DNA of 6,327 bases from the NCBI GenBank assembly GCA_036514635.1, contig DATBWU010000008.1, forward strand, positions 1-6,327, written 5' to 3'. The position numbers were made by a program, and so were the translations under genes. Below are positions 1-4,129 of the stretch, piece after piece (the stretch's first letter is position 1; every line of letters starts with the position of its first letter). The notes beneath the pieces are model-generated. The model made no database searches. It saw only the letters and a list, made by a program, of their open reading frames with translations, and was not told the DNA's origin. Source of the DNA: DASSFZ01 sp036514635. Its GTDB lineage: Bacteria > Chloroflexota > Anaerolineae > Fen-1058.

Positions 1-78
1 TTTCCAATAGCCTGCGAGATCGTGATACGGAACATCCGAATCGATGGCGCGGGCCATATCGTCGGTCAAGTAATTCAT
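1..78 (-). CDS. Hypothetical protein, N-terminal fragment (runs off left edge)
   Basis: Reading the minus strand from an ATG at 78-76, the frame stays open to the window edge for 26 codons. The peptide begins MNYLTDDMARAIDSD and continues to ...GYWK, with ordinary protein-like composition (mixed acidic, aromatic and aliphatic residues). It lies on the same strand as the EEP gene and starts just outside the inverted-repeat element at 81-274, which supports a genuine gene boundary. No clear Shine-Dalgarno precedes the ATG. I recognise no family from 26 residues and assign no function. A competing plus-strand frame is also open here, so this is tentative. Confidence 0.4.
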   Translation of the reverse strand, partial: MNYLTDDMARAIDSDVPYHDLAGYWK

Positions 79-80
79 CC

Positions 81-274
81 GAGAGCATTCGGTAATTCGT
101 GGGCAACGCCCGGTGATGAATCACCGGGCTGAAAAAGCGAAACCTGCTGAAGCAGGCTGTTTGCCGCTTCAGCCGGATTGATCCGGCTTTTCTTGATTAG
201 CCCGACGATTCACGGGAGCACTGCACCGCATGTGTCGTCGGGCGATAGGCGTGAGGCAATTGCCGAACGCTCTC
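81..274. repeat. Structured intergenic element with 17-bp terminal inverted repeats and internal hairpins
   Basis: The ends GAGAGCATTCGGTAATT (81-97) and, on the other strand, GAGAGCGTTCGGCAATT (274-258) match at 15 of 17 positions. Inside are three tight hairpins with 4-nt loops: GCCCGGTGA/TCACCGGGC (108-116/121-129, loop TGAA), CCTGC/GCAGG (143-147/152-156, loop TGAA) and AGCCGGA/TCCGGCT (171-177/182-188, loop TTGA, followed by a short T-run). A wider pair, GCCCGACGA/TCGTCGGGC, occupies 200-208/235-243, and GGCAATTGCC (255-264) is a perfect palindrome. It fills the gap between two minus-strand genes and its right end touches the EEP stop codon. It resembles the multi-hairpin REP-like repeats seen between genes in some Chloroflexota and cyanobacteria (inference). 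No transposase is encoded. It could also act as a transcript end or structured RNA. Confidence 0.6.
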
Positions 275-1350
275 TATAGAGTAAAGTCAGCCCACACCGC
301 GCCATGGTCGGAGGCGCTGGAAGATTCACTGGTCACCGTCTTGAACGAGTCGATAGCGCCGTTCGTGTAGTTCTTGACGTTAAAAATACCTCGGCGCTCC
401 ACGCCGGCATCTTGCAGCGCGTCACGGAGTGGCCGGGAGACGAACAGGTAGTCGATCTGCTGATTCTTATTGAAGTGATAGGTCCACCTGTCTTTCGGAT
501 CTTGAAATTTCTGGGCCAGGACATCAAAGAGATTGGGGACCTGCTTGAGCGCCGCGAGCGGCGCACTGTCGGGTGTGTCGTTGAGGTCCCCCGCCACGAC
601 TACGAGTTGCTGGGTGAGATCGTACCCCTCGAGAATCTTTGCCACGCGCTCCGCCTGACGCCGCCGCTTGTTGTCTGAGGTCGATTGGGCCCCGAAGCCC
701 TTCGACTTGAAGTGGTTGAGCAGCATGAATACGTCGAACCCGTCGGGATGGCGCAGTTGCAGTTCGAGACAATCGCGGGAAAAGACAAGCCCGTCTCCAT
801 CTTTGTCGTCGACGTGGCTGTGGATCGTTTGGATCGGGAGCCGGCTCATCATCGCGACATCGATCCCGCGATCGTCGTTGCCGTCGATGAGCATCAGGTG
901 CGGGTATGTCTCGAAACTGCCCGTTTTCTTAAGCCGATCACCGACGAAGTACTTCAGCACGGGCCGGCTCTCGACCTCGACCAGGCAGAATATGTCCGCG
1001 TTGATTTCGCGGATCACTTTCGCCGTATTCAGGCGTGCAGGCTCGGAGAACTTGTCGCGCTTGAAGCTGATGAAGCCGGACCAGCCTGCAGCGCCGTCAG
1101 CCACCACTTTGGTCTTTTGCCGGTTGAATAGCTTATTGCGCACTTCGGCGATGGTGATGTAATCCTTGAGGCTTTTGTACAGCTTAAGTATTTTAGGTTT
1201 GTCGTAGCTCGCCTGGCTCAGTTCTTTCTGCAGCTTCCCCACGTCGACGATGATCGTGTCGCCCTCGGTGTTATCCGCGAAATTCAGCACCTTTGCGCGC
1301 GAAAAGAGATTCTCGACATTGAACGTTGCAATTCGAAGCGATGTCGACAC
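274..1350 (-). CDS. Endonuclease/exonuclease/phosphatase (EEP) family protein
   Basis: This 358-residue protein has the metal-dependent EEP fold shared by AP endonucleases, DNase I-like nucleases and phosphodiesterases. Visible motifs in order are TFNVENLF (catalytic Asn11), FCLVEVE (metal ligand Glu125), RGIDVA (161-166), LLNHFKSK (His213), VVAGDLNDTP (Asp255, Asn257), IDYLF (Asp300) and SASDHG (Asp348-His349), so the active site looks complete. Residues about 30-110 form a Lys-rich insertion between the first two core motifs. There is no signal peptide, so a cytoplasmic location is likely. The GTG at 1350 is chosen because AAGGAGGT lies just ahead and a sigma-70-like promoter lies at 1409-1381. 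An upstream ATG at 1488 would place that promoter inside the gene. The protein ends soon after SDHG, as is normal for the family. The physiological substrate (DNA, RNA, lipid or small phosphoester) cannot be told from sequence. Confidence 0.9.
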   Translation of the reverse strand: MSTSLRIATFNVENLFSRAKVLNFADNTEGDTIIVDVGKLQKELSQASYDKPKILKLYKSLKDYITIAEVRNKLFNRQKTKVVADGAAGWSGFISFKRDKFSEPARLNTAKVIREINADIFCLVEVESRPVLKYFVGDRLKKTGSFETYPHLMLIDGNDDRGIDVAMMSRLPIQTIHSHVDDKDGDGLVFSRDCLELQLRHPDGFDVFMLLNHFKSKGFGAQSTSDNKRRRQAERVAKILEGYDLTQQLVVVAGDLNDTPDSAPLAALKQVPNLFDVLAQKFQDPKDRWTYHFNKNQQIDYLFVSRPLRDALQDAGVERRGIFNVKNYTNGAIDSFKTVTSESSSASDHGAVWADFTL

Positions 1351-1354
1351 GGCG

Positions 1355-1362
1355 ACCTCCTT
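1355..1362 (-). promoter_or_regulatory. Strong Shine-Dalgarno that fixes the GTG start of the EEP gene
   Basis: On the minus strand AAGGAGGT is followed by CGCC and then GTG at 1350. This near-perfect anti-16S complement, 4-5 nt from the GTG, decides the start codon against the longer open frame beginning at 1488. Confidence 0.88.
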
Positions 1363-1380
1363 GGACTGTGGACTGCCGCC

Positions 1381-1409
1381 AGTATAGGCTTCGCGGCAGG
1401 CCGTGTCAA
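1381..1409 (-). promoter_or_regulatory. Sigma-70-type promoter of the EEP gene
   Basis: On the minus strand a perfect -35 box TTGACA (1409-1404) is separated by exactly 17 nt from a -10 box TATACT (1386-1381, five of six consensus). The predicted transcription start is near 1374, giving a leader of about 24 nt that contains the AAGGAGGT site. Correct position, spacing and orientation make this the most convincing promoter in the window. Confidence 0.8.
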
Positions 1410-1441
1410 CGGGCAATGTGCACACGTGAAGGCGCGGCGCC

Positions 1442-1470
1442 TTGCCGTCCCATTTGACCCGGACTACAAT
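1442..1470 (+). promoter_or_regulatory. Candidate sigma-70 promoter for dtd
   Basis: TTGCCG (1442-1447, four of six consensus) and TACAAT (1465-1470, five of six) are spaced by 17 nt on the plus strand. Transcription would start near 1477 and give dtd a leader of roughly 140 nt that includes the inverted repeat at 1500-1568. It lies back to back with the EEP promoter. The -35 match is only moderate, and a closer promoter cannot be excluded. Confidence 0.45.
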
Positions 1471-1499
1471 TAAAGCCTTCCCAAACATTGGAAAGATTT

Positions 1500-1568
1500 A
1501 ACCACAGAGACACAGAGGCACAGAGATTTTGCCTCTCGGTTCTCTCCGAGTCTCCGTGCCTCCGTGGT
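1500..1568. repeat. 8-bp-periodic inverted repeat (CACAGAG/CTCCGTG type)
   Basis: The left arm (about 1501-1526) consists of 8-bp units CAGAGACA, CAGAGGCA, CAGAGATT after ACCA. The right arm (about 1543-1568) mirrors it with TCTCCGAG, TCTCCGTG, CCTCCGTG and GGT. The arms pair at 20 of 26 positions around a roughly 16-nt loop. Four of the six mismatches become G-U wobbles in a minus-strand RNA, but only one does in a plus-strand RNA. It sits between divergent genes, in the leader of dtd if the candidate promoter is right. Repeats of this kind, found between genes, are common in several environmental bacterial lineages (recollection, not a search). Confidence 0.7.
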
Positions 1569-1616
1569 TTTCTTCCTCATTGGGTCTCCGCTCGCCCGGG
1601 TTAATGAGAGAGACTC

Positions 1617-2120
1617 ATGCGTCTCGTCATCCAGCGCGTCAAACAAGCCAGTGTGTCGGTTGATGGCAAAGTCGTCGGCCAGTGCGCACACGGATTGTGC
1701 ATCCTGGCCGGCGTGCGGCACGGCGACACCGAAGCCGAAGCGAAGTGGCTCGCCCAGAAAGTCGCCGCACTGCGTATCTTTGAAGATGATCAGGGCAAGC
1801 TGAATCGATCGGTGATCGAGGTGGGCGGCAGCGCGCTGGTCATCTCGCAGTTCACGTTGTACGCTGACGCGCGCAAGGGCCGCCGCCCGGATTTCATTCA
1901 GGCCGCGCCGCCGGACGTCGCCGAGCCGTTGGTGGATAAGTTCGTGGAGTTCCTGCGCGCCGAGGGTGTGCCGACGCAGACCGGCGTGTTCGGCGCGATG
2001 ATGTTGGTGGAAATTCACAACGACGGCCCGGTGACGATTCTCGTCGAGCGCGACGCAGAGCAGGGCCGTGAAGAATCACGCATGAAGCCGGCGGCCGGTC
2101 GCCCTGAACGGAAAGTCTGA
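1617..2120 (+). CDS. dtd: D-aminoacyl-tRNA deacylase (D-Tyr-tRNA(Tyr) deacylase)
   Basis: The product hydrolyses D-amino acids (and glycine mischarged on tRNA(Ala)) from tRNA, a chiral proofreading step in the cytoplasm. The start MRLVIQRVKQASVSVDGK is typical of the family. SQFTLYAD (77-84) carries the active-site Ser77/Phe79/Thr80 motif. NDGPVT (135-140) holds the cross-subunit Gly137-Pro138 motif that rejects L-aminoacyl substrates, at the same numbering as the E. coli enzyme. KGRRPDF (87-93) also fits. The enzyme is a homodimer in known members. The ATG at 1617 gives the canonical N-terminus; the preceding GAGAGAG is only a weak ribosome site. At 167 residues it is about 20 longer than the usual 145-150, because of a polar tail rich in Arg, Glu, Lys and Pro after ILVERDA. 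The gene converges with the metallopeptidase gene, leaving 15 bp between stops. Confidence 0.96.
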   Translation: MRLVIQRVKQASVSVDGKVVGQCAHGLCILAGVRHGDTEAEAKWLAQKVAALRIFEDDQGKLNRSVIEVGGSALVISQFTLYADARKGRRPDFIQAAPPDVAEPLVDKFVEFLRAEGVPTQTGVFGAMMLVEIHNDGPVTILVERDAEQGREESRMKPAAGRPERKV

Positions 2121-2135
2121 GCAAAGCCCACGCCG

Positions 2136-2507
2136 TCAGTACGCCCCAATCTCCATTAGCCGATCATCGTCTATACCAAAGAAGTGAGCCACCTCGTGCC
2201 GGAGGACGTGCTGGACGGTCGATCGCACGTTTTCGCCGGTGTGGCGGCAGTGGATCAGGATTGGCGACCGGTAGATGCTGATCTTGTCCGGCACGACGTT
2301 GCCGTAGGAGGAAGTCCGTTCGGTGAGCGGGATGCCGTGGTAAAAGCCCATCAGATCACCGGGATGCCTTACGCCGGCCAGGCGCAGTGTCTCACGGTCA
2401 GGCCAGTCCTCAACCACGATCACCACGTTGTGGAGCCGCTCCCGAAAAGCAGCAGGCAAGCCAGTCAGGGCTTCAGTCACCCAACGCTCGAAGGTGTCGA
2501 GATCCAT
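2136..2507 (-). CDS. Small zincin-like metallopeptidase family protein
   Basis: This small protein matches the COG3824/DUF1025 (Zincin_1) type of about 120 residues. The signature is HEVAHFFGIDDDRL near the C-terminus. It fits HExxHxxGxxD, with two His and Glu as metal-site and catalytic residues and the following Asp as probable third ligand. An earlier segment, YGNVVPDKISIYRSPI, and the N-terminal FERWVTEALTGLP are also typical. No signal peptide or membrane segment is seen, so it is probably cytoplasmic. Substrates of the family are not established. Two starts are possible, ATG at 2516 (126 aa) and ATG at 2507 (123 aa). I prefer 2507 because an extended -10 box ends at 2517, which puts transcription start around 2510-2507 and suggests a leaderless or nearly leaderless message. 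Neither start has a Shine-Dalgarno. Confidence 0.88.
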   Translation of the reverse strand: MDLDTFERWVTEALTGLPAAFRERLHNVVIVVEDWPDRETLRLAGVRHPGDLMGFYHGIPLTERTSSYGNVVPDKISIYRSPILIHCRHTGENVRSTVQHVLRHEVAHFFGIDDDRLMEIGAY

Positions 2508-2516
2508 ACGGCGCAT

Positions 2517-2525
2517 ATTGTAGCA
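2517..2525 (-). promoter_or_regulatory. Extended -10 promoter element before the metallopeptidase gene
   Basis: The minus strand reads TGCTACAAT, an extended -10 (TGn followed by TACAAT, five of six consensus), immediately before the ATG at 2516. No -35 box is visible 16-18 nt upstream, as is allowed for extended -10 promoters. A start about 7-10 nt downstream would fall at or just before the second ATG (2507). Confidence 0.5.
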
Positions 2526-2589
2526 GCAACGACGCGGGGCCGCACATGCGGGTCAGGCCCCGGCTTCACCCGAACTCACACGAGGCGTC

Positions 2590-2714
2590 TAAGAGAGTGT
2601 TTGAAAAGGGTCGAGATTCACCGCCGAGGCGCAGAGGACGCTGAGTTTTTCTAAAGATGTCTCTGCGATCTCAGCGTCTCTGCAGTGCAAACTCGATTTT
2701 CCAAACGGTCTCTA
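2590..2714. repeat. Palindromic MITE-like element with nested inverted repeats
   Basis: The outer arms are AGAGAGTGTTTGAAAA (2592-2607) and, on the opposite strand, GAGACCGTTTGGAAAA (2712-2697). Both are followed inward by TCGAG (2611-2615 and 2695-2691). The inner arms GCAGAGGACGCTGAG (2631-2645) and the complement of CTCAGCGTCTCTGC (2670-2683) pair with a single one-base bulge around a 24-nt loop. TA lies just outside the arms on each side (2590-2591, 2713-2714), which could be target duplication of the TA type used by IS630/mariner-like elements, but two bases prove little. The GAGGCGCAGAGGAC core is related to the CACAGAG repeat at 1500-1568. No protein is encoded. The rest of the gap, 2526-2589, shows only a 7-bp stem (CGGGGCC/GGCCCCG, 2535-2541/2556-2562). 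Confidence 0.6.
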
Positions 2715-2739
2715 ACGGTAGTCTGATCTAAAATAGTAG

Positions 2740-2871
2740 CTGTTCGGCGACTTCATGCGCGACGAGGCTGCACTCATGCACGCGGTCGGTTTCGAGATCA
2801 TCGAACGGCGCGAGTTCGGTGCGTTCAACGGGCTTCGACTGATCGTGGGCAGAAATCGGGTTGAACAATGA
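2740..2871 (+). pseudogene. C-terminal remnant of a probable SAM-dependent methyltransferase
   Basis: Two consecutive in-frame TAG codons (2734-2739) precede a short open stretch of 43 codons ending in TGA at 2869-2871. Its core, AVGFEIIERREFGAFNG followed by LRLIVGRN, resembles the final beta-strands of class I SAM-dependent methyltransferases. These typically end in a GFEIVE...-type strand and a hydrophobic LxLIVGRK-type strand. No SAM-binding motif is present, so the 5' part is missing. The palindromic element at 2590-2714 ends about 25 bp upstream and no related coding sequence lies beyond it. The TGA overlaps the glycosyltransferase start as ATGA, the usual junction in a translationally coupled operon. 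Internal ATGs at 2755 and 2776 exist, the second with GAGG 8 nt ahead, so a 31-residue peptide could still be made. The family call rests on short similarity. Confidence 0.5.
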
Positions 2872-4127
2872 AGCGGATTGCAATCCTTCACTTCGCCGGG
2901 CCGCCGACGGTCGGCGGCGTTGAGTGGACGATGCTCCGGCACGCGCGACTCATGGCCGATGCCGGTTATGCCGTACGCGTGATCGCCGGCACGGGTCAAG
3001 CGTTTGACGCGCGTGTAGAAACCGTGGTCGTGCCTGAGCTCGGCTCGCGGCATCCCGCTGTGTTGGCCGTGAAGAGGGAGCTTGACCGGGGCGAAGTAAC
3101 GTCGCGCTTCCACGTTCTGCGGGATCGAATTGCGGCGCGTCTACGCGAGCGACTGGCCGGCATCGACGTGCTGATCGCGCACAACGTCTTCACACTGCAC
3201 AAGAACCTCGCGCTGACCGCCGCCCTCAACCAACTATCTCACCAGCCAACCAACCAGCTAACTAACCAGCCAACCAACTTGCGCTTCATCGGCTGGCATC
3301 ACGACTTCGCCTGGACCAATCCACTGTATCGAAAAGAACTGCACGACGGCGAGCCGTGGGAGTTGCTGCGCCGCCCATGGCCGGGTGTCCGTCACGTCAC
3401 CGTATCCGAATCGCGGCGGCGCGAACTGGCGGCCCTCTACCGCATCGAAGAGTCGCGCATCGCCGTCGTGCCGCCCGGCATCGATCCGGCTGAATTCTTC
3501 TCCTGGCAGCCGCTCACGCGCGCGATTGTGGATCGGCTGAATCTGCTCGATGCCGACGTGATCTTGCTGCTACCGGCTCGCATCACGCGCCGCAAGAACA
3601 TCGAGCTGGCCGTGCGTGTGGTGGCGGCGCTCCGGCGGCAGACCGGCCTCGATGCGCGGCTGATCGTCACCGGCCCGCCCGGCGCGCACAACCCTGCCAA
3701 TGACGCTTACCTGCAGAACCTGCTGGCACTGCGGCGCGAGGGTGATCTCGAGCGCGCCGCACACTTTCTGTACGAGTTGGACGTGCCGGGCGCATCCCAC
3801 CTGCCCGACGCCGTCATCGGCGATCTGTACATGTTGGCGGATGCGCTGCTGTTTCCCAGCCAGCAGGAGGGCTTCGGTATTCCGGTGCTGGAGGCGGGAC
3901 TGGCCCGGCTGCCCGCGTTCTGTGCCGACATCGCGCCGCTGCGCGAAACCGGCGCGGAGTTGGCCCACTACTTCGATGCCAATGCCGATCCATCCGAAGT
4001 GGCTGCGCTCATCGCCGACGTGCTCGAGTCGGATCGGCCCGGCCTGCTGCGCCGGCGAGTTCGGCGCGAGTATACGTGGTCGCGCATCTTCCGCGATCGT
4101 GTCCGGCCGCTGTTAGAGGCAGCCTGA
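2868..4127 (+). CDS. Glycosyltransferase family 4 (GT-B) protein
   Basis: This 419-residue retaining GT-B enzyme would transfer a sugar from an activated nucleotide donor to a glycan, lipid or other acceptor at the cytoplasmic side. The N-terminal domain starts MKRIAILHFAGPPTVGGVEW, with the GGVE loop at 16-19, and contains IAHNVFTLHKNLALTAAL (103-120) and WHHDFAWT (143-150). The C-terminal donor domain contains VVPPGID (200-206), LPARITRRKN (235-244; Arg and Lys for the diphosphate) and FPSQQEGFGIPVLE (329-342), the EX7E signature with Glu334 and Glu342. There is no signal peptide or membrane span. The Gln-Pro-Thr-Asn-rich segment at 122-137 is encoded by a 12-bp tandem repeat and looks inserted. 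The ATG at 2868 overlaps the upstream remnant's TGA, and no good independent Shine-Dalgarno is seen. The donor and acceptor are unknown. Confidence 0.92.
   Translation: MKRIAILHFAGPPTVGGVEWTMLRHARLMADAGYAVRVIAGTGQAFDARVETVVVPELGSRHPAVLAVKRELDRGEVTSRFHVLRDRIAARLRERLAGIDVLIAHNVFTLHKNLALTAALNQLSHQPTNQLTNQPTNLRFIGWHHDFAWTNPLYRKELHDGEPWELLRRPWPGVRHVTVSESRRRELAALYRIEESRIAVVPPGIDPAEFFSWQPLTRAIVDRLNLLDADVILLLPARITRRKNIELAVRVVAALRRQTGLDARLIVTGPPGAHNPANDAYLQNLLALRREGDLERAAHFLYELDVPGASHLPDAVIGDLYMLADALLFPSQQEGFGIPVLEAGLARLPAFCADIAPLRETGAELAHYFDANADPSEVAALIADVLESDRPGLLRRRVRREYTWSRIFRDRVRPLLEAA
3231..3278 (+). repeat. In-frame 12-bp minisatellite inside the glycosyltransferase gene
   Basis: Three units occupy 3243-3254, 3255-3266 and 3267-3278: CAGCCAACCAAC, CAGCTAACTAAC and CAGCCAACCAAC. 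A degenerate fourth, CAACTATCTCAC, precedes them at 3231-3242. The units encode QPTN, QLTN, QPTN and QLSH, so copy-number change would keep the reading frame. The opposite strand carries closely spaced GG pairs (GGTTGGTTGGCTGG-like). Confidence 0.85.
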
Positions 4128-4129
4128 CC

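Noticed and set aside
1..132. Plus-strand open frame from the window edge to a TGA at 130-132
   Set aside because: Its last part runs through the inverted-repeat end and the first hairpin. The minus-strand frame ends cleanly at an ATG outside the element and is the better candidate.
171..191. Plus-strand intrinsic terminator (AGCCGGA/TCCGGCT plus TTTT)
   Set aside because: No plus-strand gene precedes it. It is more simply one of the hairpins of the 81-274 element, although terminator activity is possible.
304..1162. Several plus-strand frames antisense to the EEP gene
   Set aside because: They have no motifs or ribosome sites, and the EEP gene on the other strand is complete with all catalytic motifs.
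1351..1488. 46-codon upstream extension of the EEP gene
   Set aside because: It contains the TTGACA/TATACT promoter and the Shine-Dalgarno, and family similarity starts at SLRIATFNVEN.
1470..2018. Minus-strand 182-codon frame over dtd and the repeat
   Set aside because: It is an antisense shadow of dtd, and its end is a read-through of the CACAGAG repeat (a typical SLCLCVSVV translation).
2184..2654. Plus-strand 156-codon frame over the metallopeptidase gene
   Set aside because: It is antisense to a gene with a clear HExxHxxGxxD motif, and its C-terminus is a translation of the palindromic repeat.
3231..3278. CRISPR-like or short tandem array
   Set aside because: The units are 12 bp, contiguous with no spacers, and lie in frame inside a conserved glycosyltransferase gene.
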